Below, one piece after another: positions 40,815 through 51,031 of a stretch of DNA of 64,000 nt. The translations under genes were made by a program, and so were the position numbers. Every line of letters starts with the position of its first letter. Within the stretch, counting starts at the first letter, position 1. This DNA is from Propionibacteriales bacterium (GTDB taxonomy: Bacteria > Actinomycetota > Actinomycetes > Propionibacteriales > Nocardioidaceae): NCBI GenBank assembly GCA_026392465.1, contig JAPLCA010000013.1, positions 1 through 64,000 on the forward strand. Reading direction: 5' to 3'. The notes beneath the pieces were generated by a model that saw nothing but the letters and a program-made list of their open reading frames with translations, was not told the DNA's origin and ran no database searches.

Positions 40815-42030
40815 TCAGCCGGCGCGGGCGTGCCGGGGGTGGGACTTGGTGCGGGTGCGCAGGGTGCGGTGGGTCTGGTGCGTGTGGGGGTCGATGGTGA
40901 AGAACCCCTGATGGACTGCCGCGTGCTCCCCCACCGCTACGCGCCCTGTGTGGGGGACCCCCAGTCTCGGACACAGCCCGATGAGGTTGGCGAGGTCGGT
41001 GGCGCCGCCTTCGGACCAGTACTCGATGTGGTGGTAGCCGGCTCGCGCTCGTTCCTCGCGCTCGGCGCACAGCTCGCTGGCGCTCGCTGAGGACCGGCTG
41101 CCGGGCTTCGCCCGGTTGGCTCACTGTGCGGTGGGTGCGGCCGACGTCGAGGGTGGCGTGTCTGCCGGCGGTGAGGATGGGGGTGAGGTCGCTGTCGCAG
41201 AGCATCTGCTGGAGCTGGGCGGGGCCGATGGTCCCGAATCCGGCGAGCTCGGCGGTCGCGGTGTCCGCGTCCTGGGCGAGGTCGGCGAGGTTGGCGGCGA
41301 GGGTGACGTGTGGGCGCACGCCCTTGTCCTGGGGCAGGCCTGAGTCGAGGATGCCGGTGAGGAGCTGGTCGAGGGCGGTCACGCGGCGGACGCTGACGGG
41401 GCGCTCGTCCTCGGCGCAGGTGGGGGCGGAGAGTGACTGCAGGACGGTGCGGAACTTGGCGCCGGTGTCGGCGGGCAGGAACCCGGTGAGGTGGACGCCG
41501 TCGCCGACGGGGGTGAGGGTGATGTCGTGGCGGTCCATGCCCTTGATCCAGGCCTCGTCGAGGTCGTCGGGGTGGGCGGTCTCACGCAGCTTCTTGACGG
41601 CCTTGCGGATCTGGACCGGCTCGGCCCGCTCGGCCAGGCGCAGCATCCAGTCCATCGAGCGCTCGACGACCATCGGGTCGATGTGCTTCGCGGCGTACGT
41701 GAACGCGTCGACATGGTCCAGGGAGACGGCTCCCTCGACGGCCAGCGACTCCAGGTCGGGCATGTCCCGCAGGGTCCGACCGGAGCGGACCAGCTGACCC
41801 GCCTGCTTGCCGTCGAGGTGGAGCTGGTCACGCAGCCAGTTCTTCAGGCTCGAGCAGCCCTCGGCCTCGAAGTCCCGGCGCTCGTCCATCTCCGCGACCA
41901 GAGCCACCTTCTCGCCGTCGATCGCGTTCGAGACTCCCTGCAGCAGCCGCAGCGCATCGGTGGTCGTCGGGTAGGTCCGCAGCTCGGCAGCGACGGCCTC
42001 GAGCCGGTCGGCTAGCTGGGCGCTGGACAT
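40815..42030 (-). pseudogene. DUF222/HNH (13E12-type) protein, frameshifted before the HNH region
   Basis: MSSAQLADRLEAVAAELRTYPTTTDALRLLQGV...HATLDVGRTHRTVS in one frame; HHIEYWSEGGATDLANLIGLCPR...HPRHARAG* in another frame ending at 40815. Confidence 0.8.
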
Positions 42031-42140
42031 ACCCCTACTATACCGAACACATAAGCGAAAGAACACGGACCAAGGCCCTACTTTCAGCGAGGCCAAGGTC
42101 ACCGGGTGCCGACCGACCGCGACCGTCGTAGCCTCGGGAC

Positions 42141-43595
42141 ATGACCTCCTCCGCACTGCCCGACGTCCCCACACAGCTCTTCATCGGCGGCTCTTGGCGG
42201 GACGCGAGCGGGGGTGCGACGTTCGCGGTCGAGAACCCTGCGGACGGCTCGACGCTGGTGGAGGTGGCGAACGGGACGGTCGAGGACGGCAAGGCGGCCA
42301 TCGACGCCGCCGTCGCCGCTCAGCCGGAGTGGGCGAAGGTGCCGCCGCGCGACCGCGGGGAGATCCTGCGGTCGGCGTTCGAGACCGTCGTCGGCCGGGC
42401 CGAGGAGCTCGCCACGATCATGACGCTCGAGATGGGCAAGCCGCTCAGCGAGAGCCAGGCCGAGATCACCTACGGCGCGGAGTTCCTGCGCTGGTTCTCC
42501 GAGGAGGCCGTGCGCGTCTCGGGCCGCTACTCGGTGGCCCCGAACGGCGCGACCCGTCTGCTCACCCTCAAGCAGCCCGTCGGTCCGTGCCTGATGATCA
42601 CCCCCTGGAACTTCCCGCTCGCCATGGGCACCCGCAAGATCGCGCCCGCGATCGCCGCCGGCTGCACGATGGTGGTGAAGCCCGCCGGCCTCACTCCGCT
42701 CACCATGCTGTGGCTGGCGAAGGTGCTGGAGGAGTCGGGCGTCCCCGAGGGCGTGCTCAACGTGGTGACGACGAAGAGCACTGGCGAGGTGATGGAGCCG
42801 ATCATCCGGGACCCCCGTCTGCGCAAGCTGACGTTCACCGGCTCCACGGAGGTCGGCCGCAGCCTCGTGGAGCAGAGCGCGGAGGGGCTGCTGCGGGTGT
42901 CGATGGAGCTCGGCGGCAACGCCCCGTTCCTCGTCTTCGCCGACGCCGACGTCGATGCGGCGGTCGAGGGCGCGATGCTCGCGAAGATGCGCAACATCGG
43001 CGAGGCGTGCACGGCGGCCAACCGGTTCATCGTCCACGCCGACGTCGCCGAGGAGTTCTCGACGAAGCTCGCCGAGAAGATGGGGTCCCTGAAGATCGGC
43101 CCCGGCCTCGAGGACGACGTCAAGGTCGGCCCGCTCGTGGAGGAGAAGCAGCGCGACAAGGTCGCCGAGCTCGTCGACGACGCCGTCGACCAGGGCGCCA
43201 CCGTCGTCACCGGTGGCCAGGTGCCCGACGGTCCCGGCTGGTTCTACCCGCCGACCGTCCTCACCGACGTGCCGCTGTCGGCGAAGGTGGCCACGGAGGA
43301 GATCTTCGGCCCGGTCGCCCCCATCTTCACCTTCACCGACGACGACGACGCGATCCGCATGGCCAACGACACCGAGTACGGTCTCGTCGCCTACGCCTTC
43401 ACCACCGACTACGCCCGCGCCGTGAAGGTCTACGAGGGCCTCGAGACCGGCATGGTCGGCCTGAACCAGGGCATCGTCTCGAACCCGGCCGCCCCGTTCG
43501 GCGGCGTCAAGGCCTCCGGCTTCGGCCGCGAGGGCGGCGCCGAGGGCATCGAGGAGTACCTGGAGACGAAGTACGTCGGCCTCGGCGGACTCTGA
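42141..43595 (+). CDS. NAD-dependent succinate-semialdehyde dehydrogenase-like aldehyde dehydrogenase
   Basis: PWNFPLAMGTRKIAPAIAAGCTMVVKPA; FTGSTEVGRSLVEQSA; MELGGNAPFLVF; NIGEACTAANRF. Confidence 0.95.
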   Translation: MTSSALPDVPTQLFIGGSWRDASGGATFAVENPADGSTLVEVANGTVEDGKAAIDAAVAAQPEWAKVPPRDRGEILRSAFETVVGRAEELATIMTLEMGKPLSESQAEITYGAEFLRWFSEEAVRVSGRYSVAPNGATRLLTLKQPVGPCLMITPWNFPLAMGTRKIAPAIAAGCTMVVKPAGLTPLTMLWLAKVLEESGVPEGVLNVVTTKSTGEVMEPIIRDPRLRKLTFTGSTEVGRSLVEQSAEGLLRVSMELGGNAPFLVFADADVDAAVEGAMLAKMRNIGEACTAANRFIVHADVAEEFSTKLAEKMGSLKIGPGLEDDVKVGPLVEEKQRDKVAELVDDAVDQGATVVTGGQVPDGPGWFYPPTVLTDVPLSAKVATEEIFGPVAPIFTFTDDDDAIRMANDTEYGLVAYAFTTDYARAVKVYEGLETGMVGLNQGIVSNPAAPFGGVKASGFGREGGAEGIEEYLETKYVGLGGL

Positions 43596-43600
43596 CGCGG

Positions 43601-44434
43601 ATGGACGGCGCTGCGGTGGCGGCCGGTCGTCGTCACTCGGTGGGTCTGCGACGAGGTGGCACCGTCGTGGCCGCAGGTCGCCCCGGTTCGCAGGAATGCT
43701 CCGTCGAGGGATGGAGCGGCATCGTGGCCGTCGCGGCTGGGAACGTCCACGCAGCCCGCAACACGGGCCGGTCGCACACGGTGGGCCTGTGCGCCGACGG
43801 CACGGTGGTGGCGACCGGCTGGAACGGCGACGGCCAGTGCGACGTCGCGGGATGGGCGGACGTGGTCGGCGTCGCGGCCGGGTGGCGACGCACTCTCGGT
43901 GTCACGTCCGACGGTCGGGTCCTCGCTGCCGGTCGGTGGGAGGACAGGGCGTGCGAGGTCGACGCGTGGCGCGACGTCATCGCCGTCGCGGCCGGTGACT
44001 GGCACTCCGTCGGGCTGCGGTACGACGGGACGGTGGTCGCGGTCGGCAACGACACACGAGGGCAGTGCGACGTCTCCGGCTGGCGTGGTGTCCGCTCGGT
44101 GTCTGCGGGCTACCTGCACACGGTGGCGGTGGACCACCAGGGACGAGTGCTGGCCACGGGCGACGTTCGCTGCGGTGTCACCGAGGTTGCCACGTGGCGT
44201 GACATCGTCGAGGTGAGCGCCGGAAGCCTGCACGTCCTCGGCCTCGACGCCGGGGGCCGGGTGCACGTCGCGGGCGCAGCGAGGTCAGACCATGCCGACG
44301 TCGAACGATGGCGTGACGTCGTCGCTGTGGCCGCCGGCGCCGAGCACAGTCTCGGTCTACTCGAGGACGGACGCGTCGTGTCGACCGGCTCGGCGGCGGA
44401 CGGTCGGCGGGCGACGACCGGGTGGACGCTCTAG
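43601..44434 (+). CDS. RCC1-repeat protein, predicted seven-bladed beta-propeller
   Basis: Seven repeats of about 38 aa: V(A/S)AG..H.(V/L)G(L/V)...G.V.A.G......C.V..W. Confidence 0.85.
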   Translation: MDGAAVAAGRRHSVGLRRGGTVVAAGRPGSQECSVEGWSGIVAVAAGNVHAARNTGRSHTVGLCADGTVVATGWNGDGQCDVAGWADVVGVAAGWRRTLGVTSDGRVLAAGRWEDRACEVDAWRDVIAVAAGDWHSVGLRYDGTVVAVGNDTRGQCDVSGWRGVRSVSAGYLHTVAVDHQGRVLATGDVRCGVTEVATWRDIVEVSAGSLHVLGLDAGGRVHVAGAARSDHADVERWRDVVAVAAGAEHSLGLLEDGRVVSTGSAADGRRATTGWTL

Positions 44435-46392
44435 ACGCTGACGTCCGCCCGCCGCTCGTCGGCTCGCCGCGGGCCCCGGCCGGACTGGAACTGCTCGACG
44501 TATAGACGGGCGTAGAGGCCACCGGCGGCGAGCAGCTCGTCGTGGGTGCCCTGCTCGACGACACGGCCGTCCTCGACGCCGAAGATCACGTCGGCGTCGT
44601 GGATGGTCGACAGGCGGTGGGCGATGGCGATGGTCGTGCGGTTCGCGCGAGCGCGTTCCAGCGCCTCCTGCACGAGCCGCTCGGTCTCGGTGTCGAGGGC
44701 CGACGTGGCCTCGTCGAGGATGAGGATGCGGGGGTCGGCGAGCAGCACGCGGGCGATCGCGAGACGCTGCTTCTCACCGCCCGACAGCCGGTAGCCGCGC
44801 TCGCCCGTCACGGTCTCGTACCCGTCGGCGAAGCTGAGGATCCGGTCGTGGATGTTGGCGTCGCGGGCAGCCTGCTCGATCTCCTCGGCGCTCGCGTCGG
44901 GTCGGGCGTAGGCGAGGTTGTCGCGGATCGTCCCGTGGAACAGGTACGGCTCCTGGGTGACCATGCCGACCGCGCCGGTGACCGTGTCGAGGGTCAGGTC
45001 GCGCACGTCGTGCCCGTCGATCAGCACGGCGCCGCGCGTGACGTCGTAGAAGCGCGGGACCAGGTAGGTGGCGGTCGTCTTGCCCGACCCCGACGGCCCG
45101 ACGATGGCGGCCAGCTGACCCGGCTCGACGCGCAGCGACACGTCGCGCAGCGCCCACGCGTCGGTCGGCACCGGTGCGGCGACGCCGTCGGGCCGGTCGA
45201 TGCGCACCGTCGAGTCGCCGAAGCGGTCGCCGGTGCGGCCACCGCTGAGCGAGCGCGGCTCGGGGTAGCGGAACCAGACCCCGCGCATCTCCACCTCGCC
45301 CCGCACGGTGGGCAGGGTGACCGCGCCAGGCTTCTCGACGACGGCGGGCCGGAGGTCGAGGTACTCGAAGATGCGGCGGAACAGGGCGAGCGACGTCTGC
45401 ACGTCGAGGGTGACGCGCATGAGCTGCAGCAGCGGCATCTGGAGCCGGGCCTGCAGGGTCGTGAAGGCGACGAGCGTCCCGGCGGTGAGCGTGTCGGCCC
45501 CGCCGGGCAGGCTGCCCGTGATCATCAGTCCTGCCAGCAGGTAGATGAGCGCGGGCGTGATCGCGAAGAACGTCTGGACCGTCGCGAAGAACGTGCGCCC
45601 GGTCATCGCCTGCGCGACCTGCAGCCGCGCCTGCTCCCGGTTGGCCTCGCGGTAGCGCTCGGTCTCGGACTCCGCGCGGCCGAACACCTTCGAGAGCAGG
45701 ATGCCGGAGACGCTCAGCGACTCCTCGGTGATGGCCGTCATCTCCGACAGCGACTCCTGCGTGCGGCGGGCCAGCTTCTGGCGTCGTCGACCGACCCGCA
45801 GCTGGATGGCGATGAACGCCGGCATGAGCACCAGGGTCAGGACGGTCAGCTGCCACGACAGCAGCACCATCGAGATGACCGCGGCGACGACCGTCACCGT
45901 GTTCTGCAGGATGGTCGTCGCGGTGTCGGTGAGGACGGTCCGCACACCGGCCACGTCGTTCGCGAGCCGCGACTGGATGGCACCGGTCTTCGTGGCCGTG
46001 AAGAAGGCCAGCTCCATCGTCTGCAGGTGCGCGAACAGCTGGCTGCGCAGGTCGGCCATCGCGGAGTTGCCGATCGTGGCCGTCAGCCAGTTCTGCCCGA
46101 CGGAGATCAGCGCGGTCACGAGCGGGATGAGGCACATGAGGCCGACGAGGCGCCCGAGCAGGCCGAGGTCGGCGGGACCGCCGTCCGTGGGGAAGAGCGC
46201 GTGGTCGAAGACGGCGCGGGTGAGGAACGGGATGACCGACGTCAGCGCGGCGCCCGCCACGACCGCGGCGCAGACGAGCACCAGCTGCCTGCGGTACGGC
46301 CGCAGCAGGGAGGCGATGCGGCCGAGCACGGGACTGTCCGCGGCGGCCACCTCCTCCCGCGACAGGTGCGTGACCTGGGCACCCCGTGGCAT
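44431..46392 (-). CDS. ABC transporter ATP-binding/permease protein
   Basis: IVGPSGSGKTTATYLVPRFYD; YRLSGGEKQRLAIARVLLADPRILILDEATSALDTETE. Confidence 0.95.
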   Translation of the reverse strand: MPRGAQVTHLSREEVAAADSPVLGRIASLLRPYRRQLVLVCAAVVAGAALTSVIPFLTRAVFDHALFPTDGGPADLGLLGRLVGLMCLIPLVTALISVGQNWLTATIGNSAMADLRSQLFAHLQTMELAFFTATKTGAIQSRLANDVAGVRTVLTDTATTILQNTVTVVAAVISMVLLSWQLTVLTLVLMPAFIAIQLRVGRRRQKLARRTQESLSEMTAITEESLSVSGILLSKVFGRAESETERYREANREQARLQVAQAMTGRTFFATVQTFFAITPALIYLLAGLMITGSLPGGADTLTAGTLVAFTTLQARLQMPLLQLMRVTLDVQTSLALFRRIFEYLDLRPAVVEKPGAVTLPTVRGEVEMRGVWFRYPEPRSLSGGRTGDRFGDSTVRIDRPDGVAAPVPTDAWALRDVSLRVEPGQLAAIVGPSGSGKTTATYLVPRFYDVTRGAVLIDGHDVRDLTLDTVTGAVGMVTQEPYLFHGTIRDNLAYARPDASAEEIEQAARDANIHDRILSFADGYETVTGERGYRLSGGEKQRLAIARVLLADPRILILDEATSALDTETERLVQEALERARANRTTIAIAHRLSTIHDADVIFGVEDGRVVEQGTHDELLAAGGLYARLYVEQFQSGRGPRRADERRADVSV

Positions 46393-46694
46393 CAGGCGTC
46401 GACTCGCGACAGCTGCAGCTCCTCGCGCACGGTGACCAGCTCGGGGGTGCCCCACACGCCGACGTCGGTGCGCAGCATCGCCCAGAGGCGCAGGGTGTCG
46501 GCGTCGGGGACGAGGGCGGTGTCGACGGACAGCTCGAACGGCGTGGGCCCGTCGCCGGCGACGCTGGCGACGGCCGCCAGGACCTCGCCGTCGGGCGAGA
46601 CGAGCTTGACCGTGAGCACGCCGCCGCCGGGCAGCGCGATCTTCTCGCGGGTCGTGGCGGTCCCGGTGACGGTGAGGGTGCTGATGGAGGCCAT
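46392..46694 (-). CDS. Hypothetical protein
   Basis: 100 aa ORF directly upstream of the ABC transporter, same strand. Confidence 0.55.
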   Translation of the reverse strand: MASISTLTVTGTATTREKIALPGGGVLTVKLVSPDGEVLAAVASVAGDGPTPFELSVDTALVPDADTLRLWAMLRTDVGVWGTPELVTVREELQLSRVDA

Positions 46695-46767
46695 GTCCTG
46701 AGCCTAGGCCGTCAGCCCTCGGCGAACATCTCTGGCGAGTCGGCGCACGGCCTGGTCAGGTGGGGGC

Positions 46768-47745
46768 ATGGGACGGTGGCTGGTGCTCGGTGGGACGGCA
46801 TGGCTCGGCCGCGAGGTCGCGCGGACCGCGGTGGAGCGGGGGCACGACGTCACCTGCCTGGCTCGTGGCGAGAGCGGTGGGGTCGTCGACGGCGTGCGCT
46901 GGGTGCGGGCCGACCGCGACGGTCCTGGCGCGTACGACGAGGTGGTGGGGCCGTGGGACGCCGTCGTCGACGTCGCACGCCAGCCCGGCCACGTGCGGTC
47001 GGCCCTGGCCGCGCTCGGGGAGACGACGGGTCGCTGGACGTTCGTGTCCACCGGCAACGTCTACGCGGACCTGTCGGGACCGCTGCACGAGGACGACGCG
47101 CTCCGTGAGCCGGCGACGACCGACGTCGTGGACGCCGAGCTGTACGGGGAGGGCAAGGTCGCGTGCGAGCGGGCCGTGCTCGCGCACCCCGCCCCGCTCG
47201 TGCTGCGGTCCGGTCTGCTGGCCGGCCCGGTTGACCCGTCGGACCGGTTCGGGTACTGGCCCGCCCGGTTCTCCCACGCCGGCACGGACGACGTCCTCGT
47301 GCCCGACCCGCCGGCCGCGTGGTGCCAGGTGGCCGACGTCCGCGACGTCGCGACGTTCGTGGTGGACGCCACCGAGCGTGGCGTCATCGGCGTCCTGAAC
47401 GTCGCCGGCGAGGGGTTCCCGCTCGGGGAGGTGCTGCTCCGGGTCGCGGACACGGTCGGGTTCGCAGGACGACTGGTGCCCCTCGGCCCGGAGCGCCTCG
47501 AGGCGCTGGACGTGCGGCCGTGGTCGGGCGAGCGCTCGCTGCCGCTCTGGCTCCCCGAGGGGTACGGCGGCATGATGCGCATGGACACCGACCGGGCCGA
47601 GGCCGCCGGCCTCGTCCGCCGCCCCCTCGAGGAGACGGTCGCCGACGTTCTCGCCGACGAGCGTGCGCGGGGTCTGGACCGGCCACGCGCCGCGGGGCTG
47701 ACGCGCGAGGAGGAGCGGGCGGTCCTGGCCGACGCGACGGCGTGA
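46768..47745 (+). CDS. NAD-dependent epimerase/dehydratase family protein
   Basis: MGRWLVLGGTAWLGREVARTAVERGHDVTCLARGESG; FVSTGNVYADLSGPLHED. Confidence 0.88.
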   Translation: MGRWLVLGGTAWLGREVARTAVERGHDVTCLARGESGGVVDGVRWVRADRDGPGAYDEVVGPWDAVVDVARQPGHVRSALAALGETTGRWTFVSTGNVYADLSGPLHEDDALREPATTDVVDAELYGEGKVACERAVLAHPAPLVLRSGLLAGPVDPSDRFGYWPARFSHAGTDDVLVPDPPAAWCQVADVRDVATFVVDATERGVIGVLNVAGEGFPLGEVLLRVADTVGFAGRLVPLGPERLEALDVRPWSGERSLPLWLPEGYGGMMRMDTDRAEAAGLVRRPLEETVADVLADERARGLDRPRAAGLTREEERAVLADATA

Positions 47746-47749
47746 GGCG

Positions 47750-48586
47750 TCAGCGAGCCGCGGAGAGCGCCTCGGCGAGCGAGAGCGCAGGACGCCCGAG
47801 CAGGCGCGGGACGTCGTCGCTCACGGTGGCGAGCTCGCCGTCGCGGATCGCCGTGTAGGTGCTGACCCAGGCGTCGACCTGCCAGTCGGGCGCGCCGTAG
47901 TGGGCGCGGCTGGCGCGGGCTTCCTCGAGCGTCTCGTCGTGGAAGCGGTGCGGGCGGCCGGTGACCTCCGTCAGGATCGTGGCGATCTCCGCGAGCGTCA
48001 GCGCCTCGGCACCGGTGAGGTCGTAGGCCCGCTCCGCGTGGTCGCCGGGGTGGAGCAGCACCTCGGCGGCCACGGCGGCGACGTCGCGCTGCGAGACCGC
48101 CGCCACGCGCCCCTCGCCGGCGGGTCCCCGGATCACGCCCTGCTCGTCAGCGAAGTGCGGGAACACCTCGGCGTAGAAGCTGTCGCGCAGGAACGTCCAC
48201 GCGAGCCCCGCGTCGCGGATGAGGTCCTCGGTGGCGCCGTGGTCCCGGCCGAGCGTGAACGTGCTGTCGGCCGACGCGCCCACGAACGACGTGTAGACGA
48301 CGTGCCCGACTCCTGCGTCGACGGCGGCCTCGACGACGGAGCGGTGGTCGGCCATCCGGTCGGCGCTCTCGTGCCCGGAGACGAAGAAGAGCGCGTCGAC
48401 GTCGGCCAGCGCCTCCCCGAGCGCGGGCCGCTCGTCGTACGCGCACTGCCACAGCGGCAACCCGAGGTCGGGTGCGCGACTCGGGTCGCGGACGAGCAGG
48501 CGGGCCTCGGCGCCGGCCTCGGCGAGGTGGCGGGCGACGAGCCCGCCGACGGTCCCGGTGGCGCCGGTCACGGCGATGGTGGTCAT
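47750..48586 (-). CDS. NmrA/SDR family NAD(P)H-binding protein
   Basis: MTTIAVTGATGTVGGLVARHLAEAGAEARLLVRDPSRAP. Confidence 0.9.
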   Translation of the reverse strand: MTTIAVTGATGTVGGLVARHLAEAGAEARLLVRDPSRAPDLGLPLWQCAYDERPALGEALADVDALFFVSGHESADRMADHRSVVEAAVDAGVGHVVYTSFVGASADSTFTLGRDHGATEDLIRDAGLAWTFLRDSFYAEVFPHFADEQGVIRGPAGEGRVAAVSQRDVAAVAAEVLLHPGDHAERAYDLTGAEALTLAEIATILTEVTGRPHRFHDETLEEARASRAHYGAPDWQVDAWVSTYTAIRDGELATVSDDVPRLLGRPALSLAEALSAAR

Positions 48587-48653
48587 GCCGGGTGCAACGA
48601 CGGAGGGCGGGCCGGATGTTCCGCGACGGGCGGGTGTGCGGGCCGTCGGCGGG

Positions 48654-49340
48654 TCACGGTCTCGTCCCGTCGGCGGCAGGACCCCAGTGCATCGCCGCCG
48701 CCACGACACCGTCGCGTGCACCCCACCGTCCCCGCAGACGGGCAGGGAGGGAGGCTCGGTGGACGGGTCCGAGGGTGACCTCGACGCTCCCGTCGGGGTC
48801 GAGGCGCACGTCGGCGTCCTCGAAGCCCAACCAGCGTCGTTCCACGGGGAACCAGACCTTGTAGCAGGCCTCCTTGGCGCAGAACAGCAGCCGGTCCCAC
48901 GGCACGGAGCCGTCCTGGTCGGCGAGGTCGGCGAGGTGACGACGCTCCTCCGGCGTCGCGACCACCTGGAGCACTCCCGGCGGCAGCGGCAGGCTGGGCT
49001 CGACGTCGATCCCGAGCGCGCTGACGTCCGCAGCGTGCGCCGCGGCGCACGCCGCGTAGTCGTCGCAGTGCGTGATGCTGCCGACCACGCCATCCGGCCA
49101 CAGCGGCTCGCCCCGCTCCCCGCGCCGCAGGACCGGCACGTCCTCGCCGAGCTCGGCCAGGGCAGCGTGCGCGAGGAGCCGACCGGTGGCCCAGTCGTCC
49201 CGGCGACGCTCACCTGCACCAGGCACCTCACGGCGTTCCTCCTCGGCGAGGAGCCGCCACGCGCGACCGACCGCACCGGTCCGTCGGGTCTCGTGGACCA
49301 CGACCTCGGGCGGCAGCAACGACGCGACGAGCGAGGTCAC
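48654..49340 (-). CDS. 4'-phosphopantetheinyl transferase superfamily protein
   Basis: GVVGSITHCDDYAACAAAHAADVSALGIDVEPS; LLFCAKEACYKVWFPVERRWLGFEDADV. Confidence 0.92.
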   Translation of the reverse strand: MTSLVASLLPPEVVVHETRRTGAVGRAWRLLAEEERREVPGAGERRRDDWATGRLLAHAALAELGEDVPVLRRGERGEPLWPDGVVGSITHCDDYAACAAAHAADVSALGIDVEPSLPLPPGVLQVVATPEERRHLADLADQDGSVPWDRLLFCAKEACYKVWFPVERRWLGFEDADVRLDPDGSVEVTLGPVHRASLPARLRGRWGARDGVVAAAMHWGPAADGTRP

Positions 49341-49420
49341 GGGTCGACCGCGGGGGCGGCAGGCCGGCAGGGACGGTCCACGCCGCCAGGCTAGTGGTCG
49401 TCGGTGCGAGGATCAGGGGC

Positions 49421-49903
49421 ATGACCCACGTCCGTCCCGCGGTGCTCGCCGACGACGCCGTCCTGCTCGGTCTCGACCTCGCGACCTGGAGCCCGCGGTG
49501 GTCGCCGGGGCCCCCGCCCGCACGCGACGCGTTCTTCGGGGAGCGCAACGGCGGGCCCGGAGGCTTCCTGGTGGCGGAGCGGGACGGCGCGGTGGTCGGC
49601 TACGTGGCGCTCCACCGGGCGGGCGGTCTGGCCACGCACGCGCACGTGCGGATCATCGACGGCCTGGCCGTCGACCCGTCGGCGCAGGGTCGGGGGATCG
49701 GCGAGACGCTCGTGCGGGCCGCCGTCGAGCGGGCGCGCGCCGAGGGCGCCGCGAAGGTGACGCTGCGCGTGCTCGCCACGAACCCGGGCGCCCAGCGGCT
49801 CTACGAGCGCTGCGGCTTCGTCGTCGAGGGCGTCCTCGTCGGGGAGTTCCTCATCGACGGCTCACCCGTCGACGACACGTGGATGGCACTGCACCTGCGC
49901 TGA
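49421..49903 (+). CDS. GNAT family N-acetyltransferase
   Basis: IDGLAVDPSAQGRGIGETLVRAAVERARAEGAAKVTLRVLATNPGAQRLYERCGF. Confidence 0.92.
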   Translation: MTHVRPAVLADDAVLLGLDLATWSPRWSPGPPPARDAFFGERNGGPGGFLVAERDGAVVGYVALHRAGGLATHAHVRIIDGLAVDPSAQGRGIGETLVRAAVERARAEGAAKVTLRVLATNPGAQRLYERCGFVVEGVLVGEFLIDGSPVDDTWMALHLR

Positions 49904-49913
49904 GGTGGGCCGC

Positions 49914-50261
49914 TCAGATGGTCTGGGCGACGACGTCGAGCTCGACGGGCACGCTGCGGGCGCTCGACCCGGCGCTGATCCACAGGCCCACGGTGCGGGC
50001 GGCGTCGGGCTCGCCGGGGATCCACTCCGCGATCCACGCGGCCACGGCGCGGTCGGCGGTGCCGGGCCAGACGCGGTGCACGGTGACGCGGGCGGGCGTG
50101 TCGAGCACGGGCAGCTCGACGTCGGGATCGATCTCGACGACCACCTGGCCGTACACGTCGGCCGGCAGCAGCGCGAGCGCCGACTGCAGCACCACGAGGT
50201 CGTCGGCGCAGCCGGCGAGCAGCACGTGCTGCAGCGGGACGCGGCGACGGTGGGACCTCAT
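49914..50261 (-). CDS. Short SIP-like (siderophore-interacting C-terminal-like) protein
   Basis: VLLAGCADDLVVLQSALALLPADVYGQVVVEID resembles the SIP NADPH-binding segment; 115 aa. Confidence 0.55.
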   Translation of the reverse strand: MRSHRRRVPLQHVLLAGCADDLVVLQSALALLPADVYGQVVVEIDPDVELPVLDTPARVTVHRVWPGTADRAVAAWIAEWIPGEPDAARTVGLWISAGSSARSVPVELDVVAQTI

Positions 50262-50290
50262 GGACTGAGTATAGGCTTATCTGGCCCACC

Positions 50291-50313
50291 TGAGGCAAGG
50301 GTTGCCTATCTCA
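50291..50313. promoter_or_regulatory. DtxR/IdeR-like iron box
   Basis: tgAGGCAAgggTTGCCTatctca, 6-bp perfect arms; upstream of the 49914-50261 gene. Confidence 0.5.
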
Positions 50314-50458
50314 CAGCGGATCCCGTCACCCACCCCGCGTTCTGTGGACGTGACGACGGTCCGTGGTCGAGAGACCGTCGCAAGGTCCACGAGACGCGTC
50401 GAGCCCGGCCCGCGCGGAGGCGGACCGGGCTCGACGACCCGTGGGGTCGGCTGGGCGA

Positions 50459-50953
50459 TCAGGCGGCGACGTGCGCCTGGAGCAGCCAGCGGTCCTTCGT
50501 CAGACCGCGCTCGATCTCGATGGCGACGTCCTGGCTCGACAGGTCGATGTCGTCGAGGCCGGTGATCGCGGTGCGGATCGTGACCAGCGCGGCGTCGATC
50601 TGCGCGACGGTCTGCGCGACCGTGGTCTGCCAGGGCTGGAAGCCGTCGGACAGCGCGGGGAGCGTCGACTTCGCGGCGACGGTGGCCAGGCGCGAGTCCA
50701 GCGGCAGGCCCAGGGCGACGATGCGCTCGGCGGCGGTGTCGGCGTAGTCCTGCGCGTGGGCGACGAGCTGGTCGAGGGTCTCGTGGACGCCGGCGAAGGC
50801 GCTGCCGCGCACGTGCCAGTGGGCCTGCTTGCCGTCGACGACGAGGGCCTCGAGGTCGTGGACGACGGGGGTGAGGAACTGGGCGACGCCGGCCGCGATC
50901 TCCGACGTGGTCGCGAGGGCCGAGGGGGTGTCGGTGTGGGTGGTCGAGGTCAT
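50459..50953 (-). CDS. dps: Dps family DNA-binding/ferritin-like protein
   Basis: LEALVVDGKQAHWHVRGSAFAGVHETLDQLVAHAQDYADTAAERIVALG. Confidence 0.93.
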   Translation of the reverse strand: MTSTTHTDTPSALATTSEIAAGVAQFLTPVVHDLEALVVDGKQAHWHVRGSAFAGVHETLDQLVAHAQDYADTAAERIVALGLPLDSRLATVAAKSTLPALSDGFQPWQTTVAQTVAQIDAALVTIRTAITGLDDIDLSSQDVAIEIERGLTKDRWLLQAHVAA

Positions 50954-51031
50954 GGGTGCACGTCCTTCTCAGTCAGGGTCTCTGATCTCTACAACGCACA
51001 TCGTTCCCAAGAATTCCATCGCGTGCAACGT

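Noticed and set aside
44542-46701. 719-aa plus-strand ORF opposite the ABC transporter
   Set aside because: Antisense of a clear ABC transporter; composition typical of high-GC shadow ORFs
48654-49340. Sfp-type PPTase as part of an NRPS/PKS cluster
   Set aside because: No NRPS/PKS genes in the window; likely a housekeeping or remote-acting PPTase
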